From Volvox africanus (taxonomy: Eukaryota > Chlorophyta > Chlorophyceae > Chlamydomonadales > Volvocaceae): a stretch of DNA of 64,000 nt. Numbering within the stretch: the stretch's first letter is position 1; each line of letters begins with the position of its first letter. The DNA lies in assembly GCA_030268105.1 (NCBI GenBank), contig BSDZ01000014.1:1443001-1507000 (forward strand). The letters are read 5' to 3'. A program made the position numbers and the translations under genes. A model generated the notes under the pieces. That model was not told where the DNA came from. It searched no databases and was given only the letters and a program-made list of their open reading frames with translations. Below are positions 1 to 12,964 of this stretch, one piece after another.

Positions 1-230
1 CGGAGAGCCAAGGAAATAGGCTCCGGGATTCAGGAGGACTTGGAACGGAATTTGTGACCGACTTGAAACGGGGGTCTCAGAAAGGCTGTTTCTGCTGCGT
101 CGATGATTGATGCCGGATCGTCCTATCATAAGTGTTATGAAATGCTTTCACCTCCCCCTTTCTTTTAAATCTTTTCACACAAATGATAATGATAATCATA
201 AAGCATATACATGTATTTTTATTTATAATG
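1..230. other. Unassigned 5' edge, probably intron or upstream part of the exostosin-like gene
   Basis: No exon could be supported. The first recognisable exon downstream (920) begins in mid-codon, so at least one earlier exon must exist, either here or left of the window. The stretch ends in a simple-sequence tract. Confidence 0.4.
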
Positions 231-828
231 TAATATATAATATAATATAATATAATATAATATAATATAATATAATATAATATAATATAATATAATATAA
301 TATAATATAATATAATATAATATAATATAATATAATATAATATAATATAATATAATATAATATAATATAATATAATATAATATAATATAATATAATATAA
401 TATAATATAATATAATATAATATAATATAATATAATATAATATAATATAATATAATATAATATAATATAATATAATATAATATAATATTAAATTAAATTA
501 AATTATATTATATTATATTATATTATATTATATTATATTATATTATATTATATTATATTATATTATATTATATTATATTATATTATATTATATTATATTA
601 TATTATATTATATTATATTATATTATATTATATTATATTATATTATATTATATTATATTATATTATATTATATTATATTATATTATATTATATTATATTA
701 TATTATATTATATTTTATTTTATTTTATTTTATTTTATTTTATTTTATTTTATTTTATTTTATTTTATTTTATTTTATTTTATTTTATTTTATTTTATTT
801 TATTTTATTTTATTTTATTTTATTTTAT
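231..828. repeat. (TATAA)n / (TTATA)n inverted microsatellite followed by (TTTTA)n
   Basis: About 256 bp of pure TATAA units (231-486) is followed, after an 18-bp spacer of TTAAA-like units, by about 210 bp of the reverse-complement unit TTATA (about 504-713). A TTTTA tract then runs to about 828. The first two blocks are complementary and could fold into a hairpin of some 200 bp. The tract lies in the intron before the exon at 920. Confidence 0.95.
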
Positions 829-919
829 ATGTATAGTATATACTACAAAGCCGCCGCACAATCCCGTCCCCGCATTGGCACGCTCGTACACCCGCCCTTT
901 CCACCCTTTCGGTCTGCAG

Positions 920-3588
920 GTCTGCGGCCCATGCACGGCGCCAATATGCTCGAGGAGGTGCATCAGTGGCTGACCACCCGCTTCCCGTGGTGGGCCCGGC
1001 GGGGAGGCCGAGACCACATCTGGCTGATGTCACATGATGAGGGCGCGTGTTGGATGCCCAAGGCGCTGTACGACACCTCTATCGTGCTATCGCATTGGGG
1101 CAGAATGGACGTGAACCACACCTCCAATTCCGCGTATCATCAGGTGGGTTTGTTGGGAGGGGGTAAGGAGGAAAGGGGAGAAAAGGGGGGAAAGGGGGGA
1201 AAGGGGGGATAGGGGGGAAAGGGGGGAAAGGGGGGAAAGGGGGGAGGGCGAAGGCGAATAAAACGAACCAGCTGGTGCTGATACTGAAGGAACGAGGACT
1301 GACCGTCAGGGTCCAATGATGGCTGACGTCGTCCAAAGCAGGAAAAGTGGAAACGAGCTGTGACGTAAACTAGTTAGTTGCCGAGGCCGCGAATCATGAC
1401 AATGAGAAGAGGAACCGTACTTATGTATACACGGGCCTTATCGGGAGGAGGAGGGGAAGGGGGGAGACTGAAAATGTAAGTGTATGCTGGCATCCGTATG
1501 GTTGGACTGGCATCTGAATGTACGACTGGATTTCGCAACTGAGTGTTCCGAAGTTGACCCGCTCGGGAACCCCCTCCCCTCCCCTCCCCTCCCCTCCCCT
1601 TCCCCTTACCTCATCCAGGATAACTACAGCGGGGTCATGGATAGGGCCTTCTACAAGTGGAGGGGCACGGACTTCCAGGACCGCATCAAAGGACACGTCT
1701 GTTACGATCCGAACAAGGTACGGCGCCCAGAGACATTACGCAAGATAACAGCGTACAACAATATATCGTGTCAGATGGTTCCCAAATTTATCTATTACCC
1801 ATTTTCTCCCGCGAAGTTAAGTTATTAGCCCAACTGTGATCCTTAGGACTTCTTTTCCAACGACACCCAAACGGCCCATGGCTCGCGGCAACCATCAACC
1901 CGTTCCCTTTTCCCTCCCTATATATCTCAAACCAATCCAACTACCAACCGAAATCTTATCTCCCCCCTCCCCCCTTCCCCCTCCTTCCTCGCCCCTCCCC
2001 CCTCGCCCCTCCCCCCTCGCCCCTCCCCCCTCGCCCCTCTCTCGGCGCCTCTTTATACTCCAGGATTTGGTCATCCCCGCATTCAAACCCCCGGGCCACT
2101 ACGAGTGGTCGCCGCTGATGGGTGCTCGTCCCATGGACAGAGACATCTTGCTGTACTTTCGTGGGGACGTTGGACTCAACCGAAAACCGCATTACAGCAG
2201 GGGGATTCGGCAGACGTTGTTCAGGTACCTGGAGGGCTGCGACGTGTGGCTTTTTCAACGAACAAAAAAAAACAAAGCAATATTTTTGTGAAAACTAGGG
2301 AAATATAAGCGAGAGGAATATTGAGATGAGTGGTAATTAGCACGATTAATTATATTTTATGATTTCATCATGGAAATTCTGTTATGAATAAACTTTTCTC
2401 CGTGGCGTCCGTCCGTGATGCAGATTGGCCGCTGAGGACGACTGGTACGGCAAGTACCGTATCGTCATCGGGTCGAGTCATATGATTGAGGGCAGTTATT
2501 CGGAGCAGTTGGCAAGATCCAAATTCTGTTTGGTGGCTCCGGGTGGGTGTGCGTGTGTGTACGGGGGAGAAAAGGTGGGGGGAGGGCGCTTCAGGGAGGG
2601 ACCCTGTTTTCATTCTGACGGATACCGACAAGTCCAAAAGGTCCCGTAAAATGGGTTGGTGTCGGTTGAACGTGACCTATCTAAACTGAAATAACTGAAG
2701 TAACGGAACATGATCTGTACCGATCTGAACTCATTTCTTAACCTCTTTCTTCTGAAACATTAAATCTCAAAGGACTTACTGATCGTTAACTAATTATTAC
2801 AACGGTCCAACTAACAACGGTCGTTGGTGAAGTATCTTTTTTATTGAAATCTCTCTGGCTCTCAATATGCGAAATAAGTACGACAAATCATGAAATGCAG
2901 GCGATGGTTGGTCAGCTCGCGCGGAGGATGCCATTCTGCACGGCTGCGTGCCCTTGGTGATCATGGACGAGGTACACGCAGTATTTGAGAGCATCCTGGA
3001 TTGGGAATCTTTCTCGATCCGGATTCGGGAGGACGATGCCGTACTGGCGGCGGTTCCGGAGCTGCTGATGAGCATCTCCCCAGAACGTCTGGCCAAGATG
3101 CAACGGAATTTGGCAAGGGTTTGGCACAGGTCAGCGAGTTTAAAGTTATAAATAAGTCGCGCGATTAATGAAGTGCGTGGGCACGAGGGAGGAGGGTTTC
3201 GGATTGTTACCTGTGTGTGTTTTGCGGCTTTTAGGGAGATCCAGGCGCGTGCATCGCAATCGGGTGGTTAGTCGTTGGTAGTTGGCTGTAACTGCCAACA
3301 AGGATCTAACACACGAAAGTCGAAGCCTCCGGTTGATTTTGGAGTTTCCTTTTGCTGTACATTCCCGTACTCCGTACATTCAGGTTCGCTTACACTACGA
3401 GTCCCATTCTGCGAAAGACAGTGGATTACACGGTTAGGCTGAACACGGAAATGCTGCCGGCAGGCGTGGAGGGCCCTGTGCCACAAGATTCGCCGTACCA
3501 GCCTGTTACGTCATTTCCGTACAACGACGACGCGTTCCACACTATCATTCAGTGGCTCTACCATAGGATACCTCATACCCGGGGTTGA
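920..3588 (+). CDS. Exostosin-like glycosyltransferase, 5'-truncated by the window
   Basis: Six exons: 920-1143, 1619-1717, 2064-2224, 2424-2542, 2901-3129, 3384-3588 (TGA). All are GT-AG, with phases 0, 0, 2, 1, 2 that join without a break, giving 344 residues plus a partial first codon. The product follows the exostosin (GT47-type) domain as expanded in green algae. Visible motifs in order are GGRDHIWLMSHDEGACW, DILLYFRGDVG, SRGIRQTLF, SKFCLVAPG, then RAEDAILHGCVPLVIMDE and ILDWESFSIRI. Proteins of this family are usually Golgi or secretory-pathway glycosyltransferases acting on glycans or wall polymers; the exact sugar cannot be told. The N-terminus (membrane anchor or EGF-type region in many algal members) is missing. 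Introns 1-3 hold strand-biased G- or C-rich tracts. No clear polyadenylation motif was found close downstream. Confidence 0.88.
1155..1246. repeat. G-rich minisatellite (GGGGGGAAA-type) in exostosin intron 1
   Basis: Consecutive runs of five to six G separated by AAA or TA. The following introns carry the opposite bias: CCCCT repeats at about 1570-1605 and CCCCCCTCGCCCCT-type repeats at about 1962-2040. Confidence 0.85.
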
Positions 3589-6344
3589 GTGGGGCATATG
3601 TCGTACTGTGTATGGAGGCGAAGGAAGGAGATGAAAGGGGTGAGTTTCGACTTTTTTGACAGGCCGATATAAAAGCGCAAATAAACCTCGGACCCACGGG
3701 TCACAGGAACCTGAGGGTGCAGCGAAAGCTTGCGAAAACGTGGTAGAAAGATGTGTACGGCGGAGGAGGGATAAGACGAGTGTCGTACTGATACTGTGAC
3801 AGGAAAGCTGAGGAGTGGTTCGCATATTTGAAAAATGTGCACAGCAGCAAACAACCTGAAAGGAGCATAATATACAAAGCGTTGGGACAATTGACTTGAA
3901 GACAGAGAGTTCGTGCATGTGTATGTGTGTTTGGGGGGGTAGGGGGTCTTTTCTTCGTCCCCGGCCACTACCCCCTGGCAGCAGTCCCTGCCTTCCCCCT
4001 GTTGTATTTCGGGGCACCCTCATCCGTTCACCCCTAGGGATTTGTCGACTGCTCCGAAACCAGTGATTTTCCCGGATTCAGCATCCCCCGGAAGCTGCTG
4101 GATCAACGGCGGCCTCAACTCCACTCCTGCTGGTCAGCTCACAGGTCGCTATAACCGGGTCCCTCACTGTCCATCTCAACATCGAGGTTACCTCCACCCT
4201 CACCAAGTGGAGGGAATCTTATACCGCTCTCCGTCAGTCAGTCAGGATGGGTCCTGGAACTTTCTGGACGCAGTGTTGTGCCGTACCGTGTGGGCCCGAG
4301 CAAGTTGTGTATGTATGTAGGTATGTATGTAGGTATGTATGTGTTTGTGTGTGTGTGTGAGTCTTCTTTCTCATTCCATTGTGGTAATGATACTCAGCTG
4401 TGAATATTAAGGGAAGGAATTGCGGCGGATAGGTGGATCACGTTAACATATAAATATGTGTGTATGTATATATATGTGATGTTAACTCGATCCACCTAAA
4501 TGTATGTGGTGTAGATTTGGGAAATATTATGTCATTTGCTCATCGGTAAAACCAAACCAATACGGGAAATCTTCTTTAGGGGGCTTTTTGCACTGTCCGA
4601 TTCGAACTGAACTGGACTTCATCGCATCATTTTTTGTTTTCAAAGTGTTAATGAGAGACAAGGACAACGAACCCCCCCTGCTCACTCTTGAGATCCAATC
4701 CAGTAAATCCAGTAAGCGGTGCCATGTAAATATAGGTGATTCGAATATCACAAATTACAATCCCTAGGGATCTAAAACCCTTAAGCACCCCTAAAACCCT
4801 CATTCCGACAAAACAAAATCTCCCTGCTGCTTTGAAGGACTTTTTATTCCGGTATGCTCTGGTATGCCTTTCTGTTATCTGAATCCAGCTGAATCTAGAA
4901 TTAGTCATCGTGTAAAACCTCCAACCACCACCAATATGTGTTTTCCGGTTTTGGGAGTCTGACTTCGGGTACAGGTTAACTAACGAAAAAGAAGTTTCCA
5001 TTACGGTGGTTTCCGTTACAAACTTCCAACGAAAAAGAAGTTTCCATTACAAACTTCCAACGGCGAAGAAGGCCAGGGGGCCTTTTGCGCCCCCTCAGCG
5101 CATGAAACCCCCTAAAGACCACCTTGCCTCTGCTCTTAGGAGGTTCACTTTGTAACATAGGGTGCAATGGCGCGCGATTCCGGGGTGCAAGTTCCCCCCT
5201 TACATCCTCCCCACACCCTACAGCGAACGTCCTCGGCCGCCGCTGGCACCCCGTAGGGCAGCTTGCGCCTTGCACCCGACGGATGGGGATCTTTTGTTTT
5301 CCCGGCATGACCACGTTTCATCACGTTTCTTCATTTAGGGCTGCGGGTCGTAACCCTGACGCAGCGCCAGCCCGGATATCCACCATAGGGCAGACAGGAT
5401 TCGTGCGCATCCTGTCGTGCCTATATTAACTTGAGTATACTAGCCAGGTTTTGACCCAAGAAACTTGTGTGTCAGATTCTAGCACTTAAGGGCCACTGTA
5501 ACACAGGTGTATCATAGCTTGCGATGTCAGGGTGCGAGTTCCCCCTTACCAGACTTAATGGATGGCTCCCTCTCACTGTTTACTCTGCATGTATCCACTT
5601 GTGATTGCTGCGCACCACGTCACCAGGTGGAAAACTGGAAATGGTCTCTGTGTACGGAAATCCGCTGAATGTCAATAAGTCCTGGGCATTTACACACATG
5701 CAGAGGACCATCTGGAGAACCCCACTGACCTGCTTGCCAGGAACTGCTTGCCAGTGACTATGAACTAGCTTGGCAAATTGTTCTTTTGTCTTTGGAAGCG
5801 CAACAGCTTTGGGGGGCTTCATATCATCATTCGCATACGTACAGTCATACGTTTTCCAGGAGAAAATATCTATTTTGTGTAGTATCCTGGGGTATATCTA
5901 CGGGTAGTGTCCAGGATGGACCGTGCGTGTATGGTCATCTTCCGATTGGGCCTTTGCTGCGGTGGACATGACAGAGATACAACATTTTGTGAAATCTACC
6001 GGGCCTTTGGGCCCGGTGCCCCAGCAGTGGGAGGGGGGCCTTGAACTTGGACTAACATCTTAGGATTCCCTCAATACAATCATTATACTCTATGAAATCC
6101 ACCTGCAGATGTTACCCCATTGGAGGGTTTTCAATTAATTGGTCAACTTGGACCATTATTTACCCATAGACATTCCAGGATGGTACACCTCATACCATCA
6201 ATCACAAGTAACCAGCCCAAGTCCCGACCAATTTTCCTGGTTACTGCTTCTGATGTCCAAAACATTTTTGGTTGGAAAAAACACTGACCATAACCAATAA
6301 CCGCTCTATGCACCGATACGCCCCTTCCGTCCATTGCTGCGGTC
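3589..6344. other. Intergenic region, no supportable gene
   Basis: Open frames here are short and of low complexity or proline-rich. Visible are a GTAT-rich microsatellite (4309-4360), a palindrome at 4431-4497, a local duplication around 4983-5070 (a GAAAAAGAAGTTTCCATTAC unit), and a GC-rich perfect hairpin ACCGGGCC/GGGCCCGGT near 5999-6020. The exostosin gene and the ADP-ribosylglycohydrolase gene both end in this interval (tail to tail). Confidence 0.6.
4431..4497. repeat. Imperfect palindrome (hairpin)
   Basis: AGGTGGATCACGTTAACA at the left is matched by TGTTAACTCGATCCACCT at the right with one or two mismatches. The loop is AT-rich and TATATG-like. It looks like a small foldback element; no target-site duplication was identified. 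Confidence 0.6.
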
Positions 6345-9300
6345 TCACGGTGCCATCAGGACCTTATCCACAAGCGATTCGTACTCAGCAAACTTGGTGG
6401 TCTTGGACTTCCAGTCCGCGGGCAGGGCGGATAAGCCGCTCTGGAAGGGAGGGGGGAAAGAAAGGGGCTTGTGAGGAGGTGGTGGGGACGGAGGGGTGTC
6501 CGGAGGAAGTGGGAGCGGAAGACACATTAAAAGGAGGTGGTAGAATGAGGACTATTTTCCTATCCTAATAATAATAGTATTACCTCCGCGGCGAGTAACG
6601 CGCCGATCAGCAGGCTGCGTGAGCAGTTGTCGCCGCCAGCCACCAGGTTTGCCCGTACACCGTCCACGTACTTGTTGCCATACTGCGCCGCCGCCATTGC
6701 GACGTTAGTAAATGCTGCGGGGTTTCCGCAGGCAGGTCCGTTGCACCACACTGCCAGAGTGAAGGGCGGGAGGCTGTCACGCAACGCCATGTGCTTTGAC
6801 ACCATCTCGGCCATATATGACACCGGCTCGTACGTCAACTCTGCGCAAGAAGGCACGACGAGACGAGAGGATGTATTTTCTTTGCGATGATTCGTTTATA
6901 TTAGTTCCCTTACTTTTTATAAGTAAAGCAAAATCTAAACAATTGTACGTTTGTGTCACGTAATACCCACACATATTCATATGTACGAAAAATAGGAGCT
7001 ATCTAGGAAATTGTAAGCTGTCCCAAATCTGGAGACCCTATGAGGATCTTAAGACCCTATCGTTTCGGCTGTTTTTAATACATACAAATAAATATATTTA
7101 TTCGTATTTTATGGGTACATCTCAGCTATATTCTTTCCAACAGGTTTTACTACCTGTAAAACTTAAATTTATTATTTAATTTTATTTATTTTGACCAAAA
7201 TTTATCCGAAAAAACTCACAACTTTGATAGCCTGTACCGCAAACTCGGTTACCTATCCCTATCCCTATTCCTCTGAACCAAGATGCGAGGAATGTACGGC
7301 GGTGTACTGCACAAGGAAAGGCTACGATCAGGTGAAAGCAAGGCGTATCTATTTAGTAGTCCTGATCAGTCAGGATAGCGTCAGGAAGTCGAACAGCTCA
7401 GAACGCACCCCTCAACGGCTGCGTGCGGGTGGCCAGCGCCCTCTCCACCAGGACCCGCACGTCGTCGGGGAGGCCTCCACCGCTGACCGCCCAGGAGAGC
7501 GCCGCCTCCACGGTGTGGCCCTGAGGAGGGGCGGAGGGCAAGAGAGGTCAGAGGTCAGAGGTCAACATAGGGCAATCGTGTCAGCGAACCCCGGGATCGA
7601 TCCCTCGCAGATTTTTCGAAATGCAAGAATGACACAAAACAAAAGCTATTTCAAAACTAAGTTCAAGAAACCCTTTTTCAATCCAAGCCACTAAATGCAG
7701 ATATTGGCCATGACGGAGAAACCAAACGGCCTGGAGTACCGACTGTCCAGAAGCACACTATCTGGATGTAGATATCAGAAAGTACGAAACCAGGAGGCAG
7801 GGACGTAAAAGTACGACACAAATGGGCGATGTCCTTGCAGACGGTAAAGATGTCGCGACGGTCGCAAGGTAGTTATGGACTCACCAGCACCACCTTCTCC
7901 AGAAGCAAAGCGCCCGCTAGGCCGTACGCAACGGCCTTGTCGTTATTCTGTTGGACTCGTACGGCAGCCTCAACCTTTTCCCGCAGTTCAGGCTTGCCTG
8001 CGTAGCGGGCAAGCAGCAGGCTCGCCTGCACTCCGGCGCCAGGGACATGGGATCGTACGACAGGAAGGAGGGAGGCAACGTAAGGAGGGGAATACAGGAT
8101 GACGCGAATGGTGCTCAAGTACGAGACATTCAGTCAGGATGAGCTGGTTGACACGCAGTACGCATGTACGGACGCATCTACGGACAGGCTGTCCCAGATA
8201 TCACCAAAACCAAAATAGGATCCAGAACCAGACCTTAAGCTTATGGAATACGAAAACCATCATTCTTGATTTTGTGAAGGAGCCAAGGAGCGGAGTAAAG
8301 GAATCTCGGCTTGCGCACCCTCAACAGTCTAAAACGTCCAACGTCCAACGTCCAACGAATCCCGTTTCCCGACAACATGAATCATCATATGACCTGATTG
8401 GAGGATAGCGACGTCAAACTGCCCCATAACCCTTATCTCAGGGTCGTACACATAGATACATACATATCGTTTGGGAGGGTCCTGGTTTAGTGCCCCCTTT
8501 TCGTGTATTCTTCTATTGTTCCTGGGAAATAGGGAGGGCCACGCCTTTGCTAGGGAGGCAGTGGAGATGGACGAGGAGGCGTTTCCTAGTGTTTGGATGG
8601 GGGGACTTGTTCGCTAGCCTACTTGCCCTCTCCTTCTGGGCACTGGCGTAGTTGGCTCTGTTCTTCTCTTCTTCTTCTGAGTAGCCAGGCTCGAGGCTCG
8701 TCTCGTAAGAGTCCCCTTGCTGGGGAGGAGTGCATGCACGGCAGGACAAACTGATTAAGCCGTGCGCATCCCCTTTTTCCATCCGCTGTGGTTCTTGACC
8801 CGGTGGTAATCAGGGCCCCGCCCCCGGTGCTTGTCCTTTCAGGGCAAGTCGCCCACCGTGTAGCACCCAACAATACACACACGCGGCTCAGTTTGAGCAG
8901 CCCGCGGCGCACCTTGGCAAAGCAGTTCGCCTGGAAGTCCTCTCTATCTCCCACTTCCCGGCCCCTCTTGCCCTCCTCCCACGCCGCCACCACATTACGA
9001 ATGCTTTTATTGCGGTACGCCTCGGGTTCTGTCGCTGTGAAGTACGAATACAAGGCCTGTGATACATGGGGGAAAGGAACTAAGAGACACGATTTCGCCC
9101 GCAGTAAATGAAAACCAAATAGTCATAAACATTCAACATGTTTACGAGCAGTTTGCAAACGTGATAAAATATATATGATATATTTTTATTTTAGAAATGA
9201 AATTGGTGTAAATGAAACATCAAACAAAAAATACGAAAACAAAAGAATTTCTATAATGCTCGTCCATTTGCGCAGCCCGATGACGACAGGTGAGGTTCAA

Positions 9301-10491
9301 TTCGACGACGCCACCGAAAACCCGCTGGCGCTGGCGGTGTCGGTTAACACCCACCTCCGCGTACTTGTTCTCGTCCAGCTCTCCCCCGTTTTCGGCCATG
9401 CTCTGCAGCAGCGGAATCAACTCATGGCCGTACGGACTCAGGCTGCCGTACGGATGCTGCGAAAAAAGGGCCAGGAAAGCCGATGTCAATTTCGTTTACA
9501 CCAAAAGCCCCCAACCCCAAATTTACGGGTTTAGGGTTACAAGAGAGAGGCGAGTCAAGAGGGATTACTAATATGTCCAGGGAGGATACTCTCCTCTCTT
9601 CCTTGCTTTATTTTTCCTTTCCTTTATTTTTCCCTACTTTTCCTTACCTTGTAGAAAGGGCAGGAGGGCTCCGGGAAAAACTCGGGTGTAGTCTCCCTGG
9701 AGGTGCCGGCCAGCAGCTCCTGGATCTTGGGCACATCGTAGATCCCTCCCGTCGAAAAACGTAGAGTTTGAGGGAGGAGGGAGGTACAGGCAGAGTTTGT
9801 GTTATACGATTTCCTCTTCACGGGTTTCGGAGCAACGACTGAATTTGAGGCTGCCTCTGGAACAACAGTTGAAGAGAGCGGTTAGGACGGCTATGCCGTA
9901 CTCCAATAAAGGAAAAGATAGATTTGATTGTGTCCTATGAGAGATTGAAAGGGGGGATGGGGGATGAAAACCAGGCTTATCATACACCGCCTTTCCCACG
10001 CAAACAGGATACATACATATCCGGTGGCTTTGGAGAACCGGCGTTTAAGATAAAATTTCCTAGTGGATTTGCAAACTTATGGATTTGGGTCATTGGGGGT
10101 TCCAATGCATGCTGGAATATGAACTAGGGGAAGGCTGCGGGAAACAGCCTTCAAACCAACCTCAAATGTACGTACGTAGTACATAGACCACAAACTTACA
10201 ATGGAGGGGCATGCTCGCCGCATCGGCAAGCAGACCTCCAAGGATAGCAGCTTTCGCGCGCTCCTTCACAGACGAATCCGTCATCGTGGGAGCGGGCGCG
10301 GCTAAAGGCGCTGCCGCGTGCAACTTCACCTGGCGATGAACATGTATTTCCAGCGGAAAATTCAATAATCCAATTTTTAAATGAAACATATGTAAATATA
10401 GAACACTTCCACTTGCCTTAGGTACGCTCCGGGTCTGTGCGGCAGGAGAGATGACCTTGGGCCCACCAACAGAAAGAGAGCGCAGCGCCAT
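6345..10491 (-). CDS. ADP-ribosylglycohydrolase family protein, J1-crystallin / selenoprotein J type
   Basis: Nine exons on the minus strand: 10491-10417, 10329-10200, 9745-9648, 9456-9355, 9056-8913, 8025-7885, 7520-7409, 6840-6584, 6440-6345. Phases match at every junction and give 384 residues. After an Arg/Ser-rich N-terminus that could be an organelle-targeting peptide, the order of motifs is ERAKAAILGGLLADAASMPLH, W-IYDVPKIQ, SPYGHEL, a YRN-containing segment, RVQQNNDKAVAYGLA, GHTVEAALSWAV and finally VAGGDNCSRSLLIGALLAA, the metal-site motif of the J1-crystallin branch. ADP-ribosylglycohydrolases remove ADP-ribose from substrates, but the J1-crystallin branch has no settled substrate. 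Intron 1 is GC-AG, is 87 nt (29 codons) and is itself open. An in-frame upstream ATG at 10560 is an alternative start. The fifth intron carries a LINE 3' fragment. Confidence 0.88.
8640..8872 (+). mobile_element. 5'-truncated LINE 3' end, same family as the LINE at 37453-44726
   Basis: The last about 100 bp reads GGTGCTTGTCCTTT, GGGCAAGTCGCCCAC, then TGTAGCACCCAAC. This matches the 3' terminus of the full LINE and the ends at 32419 and 49691. Similarity to the LINE 3' UTR can be followed upstream to roughly 8640 (AGTAGCCAGGCTCGAGGCTCG). It sits in an intron of the ADP-ribosylglycohydrolase-like gene, in the opposite orientation to that gene. Confidence 0.7.
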
Positions 10492-10608
10492 GTGAAATTG
10501 ACCCAAACAAGCCCTGAGGGTGTTACCACTCGTTTGGAGGCTACGATATGAGCCGTCCAAGCTTCATCATTCGTGCTTTGCTCGGTCGCTTCCCACGCTC
10601 CAGAACCT

Positions 10609-10775
10609 AAGTACCAGGGAATAATAAAACATCAAACCTCTATAAGTCGGAAGCCCGTGTCAGGCTCCTATGCTCTTCTTTTTTCATTTTCTAGCAAGTA
10701 CCCGGGAATCATAAAACATCAAACATCTATAAGTCGGAGGGCCATGTCATACGCCTATGCTTTTCTTTTCATGTA
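10609..10775. repeat. Tandem duplication of about 80 bp
   Basis: Two diverged copies start near 10609 and 10696. Each contains AAGTACC-GGGAAT, AAAACATCAAAC, TCTATAAGTCGGA and a CTATGCT-TTCTTTT tail. They occupy the head-to-head interval between the ADP-ribosylglycohydrolase gene and the Lifeguard-like gene, so they could carry promoter elements. Confidence 0.75.
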
Positions 10776-10907
10776 GCTCTTGAAGTTTTATTTGCCCTTT
10801 AACGTCAGTGCTAGGAGACGTGCATGGTGATTTAGTACTTGAACTCCTTTTATCCAGCAGCGAAGCAACCCGTCCTGTCGTGTCGCCGTAAGCCAAGCAT
10901 ATCAAAG

Positions 10908-12964
10908 ATGACATCCGTCTACCGAGGCCGTGAAACTCCCTTCAGCACCTTCGACGTGGAGAAAGGGGCAACAACAAATGCGTTCGCAGAGCGGACCATT
11001 CGGCAAGGTTTCGTGCGCAAAGTATTTGGTAAGCAGGTTTATGTCCTTGTTAAACTTTGCACCGGTTGTTGCACCGGCTTCTGACGTTTCCATTTCAAGC
11101 CGCGGCAAACGAATAAAGGGTATCTGGGTTAAGCCTACTGCATGCAATGGCTTCAAGAAGCCAATATTATATGATCAGGTCGCCAGTTGTTTATTCAACT
11201 GTTGTGGATAAGCAAGTTACCTACCTTCAGACAGAAGGTATCTACGATACGTTCAGACAGAAGGTATCGGTAGGTACCTTATGTCGGCATGATTTAATCG
11301 ATAAAGCAGCGCCAGTATAAGCCTGATGCCCATTTGAACAATGTGCAGTATTATTACTGCGAGCGGCGGCGGCGAGCGAGCTTGATTTCCATAATCTCCC
11401 GACGGTGTTCGCATCCCACGCACGCGTAACCCCCACCCAATCCCTTCCCAACGTTCCACTACAGGCCTCCTCGCCGTCCAGCTGGCCATCACCACCGCTG
11501 TTGCCGGTTTCATTGTCTTTTCACCCGCTGTCAAGACATACCTTCTTACCAACCCATTAGTGGTGGTGCTCGCTTTGGTTGCCTCCTTCGGCATCATCAT
11601 TTCCTTCACCTTCTCCTCTACCGCCCGCCAGTCCCACCCACTCAACCTGATGCTTCTCTTCATCTTCACTGCTGCTGAGGGCGTGCTTGTGGGTGCTGCT
11701 AGTTCTCATGTCCGCACTGACATCGTGGTTCTGGCCTTTGGCCTCACCGCTGGAATCACTGCGGCAATGGCCATCTGGGCGCTCACCACCAAGGAGGACA
11801 TCACGACCAAAGGCTCTGCTCTGTACGCCTGCCTGCTGGGCCTTGTCTTTGCGAGCCTTGTGGGGGTCTTCGTCAAGACGACGGCGTTTAACATCGCCAT
11901 GTCGGGTATTGGTGCAGTACTCTTCAGGTAAATATGGACAAGCTGTTGCTTTTTATCTGGGGGCATCTAAAAGGGTTTTTGGACAACCCAGAGGGTGGGG
12001 GTCTGAGAGAGGAGGATGTGCAATGCCACAAGAACTTACCCAAGGAGGCGATGGTAGATTAGTTCCAGAGGCCCAATGAGACCGTTTTTGTTTCTTTAAC
12101 CAACCTTGATGAAACGAAGATCCAGGCTTGGCGAAGACGAGGTTAAGAGCAGCGAAAAGTTGCGTTGCACATTGCGATAGCGGAAGAGATGGAGTCATGG
12201 ACTCATGGCCCGGGGGGGAGACGGTACAAAGAAAGATCCAGTCTCGATCACGAAAATACGTCCCGCCGGCGAGCGGGGAACAACCACCTATAATTCGGAT
12301 GAAGTTAGGAACTGCGCTCCTAATTGCTGATCACAAAACGACACCGGGTAGGGGACTGTGATCACGAAACCACACCGTTGCGCGGAAGTCTTGCAAACGT
12401 GCTTTGAAGCGGGGACCAATATCACCCACATCATCCAATACTGCAACAACGCTCTACCCCTCCGGCTGAGAGGCTCGGAGCGCACAACAGAGCCCCCCCC
12501 CGCGTTTGTGTGTGAGATGGTTCATCGGTTCGGAGCGAGCGACGAGGAGAAGGCGCGGAAGGGTTGCTGGGGAGTGGAGTGAAGAAAGGCCTAAAGGATG
12601 GAGCCTAAACTTCATGCATGGAAATCTTTTCACGTGTTTAACATGGTGTAACTGCGCTGCAGAGGAGGAGGAGGAGGAGGAGGAAGGGTTGGCTGTTTGT
12701 GTCCGTGTATCCCCTGCAGCTTTATCGCAAGACCGGATCTGCCGTACGCATTTACGTACTGACATCCCGTCGGTGTTTGTATGCTCCCTCGTACTCCCGT
12801 GTAGCATCTACATCGCGTACGACGTTCAGTGCCTGTTGGGCGGTGAACACAAGTACGCTGTGTCTCCGGACGAGTACGTCATGGGCGCTATTGCCATCTA
12901 CCTGGACATTATCAACCTCTTCATGCATATCCTGAGGGCGCTCAGCAGCAGCAGCCGCAACTGA
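10908..12964 (+). CDS. Lifeguard / TMBIM4-like membrane protein (BAX inhibitor-1 superfamily)
   Basis: Three exons: 10908-11028, 11465-11927 and 12805-12964 (TGA), phases 1 and 2, 247 residues, the usual size for the family. The N-terminus is hydrophilic and ends in RQGFVRKVFG, the lead-in to the first helix. Six to seven hydrophobic helices follow, including LVVVLALVASFGIIISF, NLMLLFIFTAAEGVLVGA and ALYACLLGLVFASLVGVF. The family C-terminal signature appears as YIAYDVQCLLGG, HKYAVSPDEYV and LDIINLFMHILRAL. The aspartates typical of the Ca2+-leak pore region of BI-1/LFG proteins are present. Family members are Golgi/ER membrane proteins that modulate Ca2+ leak and cell death; localisation here is inferred from family only. 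A shared promoter region with the upstream minus-strand gene is possible (416 bp between start codons). Confidence 0.92.

Noticed and set aside
3511..4023. 170-codon open frame on the minus strand
   Set aside because: It overlaps the last exostosin exon antisense and has no family motif or splice-linked partner.
9521..9540. GGGTTTAGGG-like sequence as telomere
   Set aside because: Only one or two units, inside an intron; interstitial and far too short.
12454..12807. 117-codon minus-strand frame with poly-Ser
   Set aside because: It lies in the second intron of the Lifeguard-like gene; the poly-Ser derives from a GAG/GGA repeat on the other strand.
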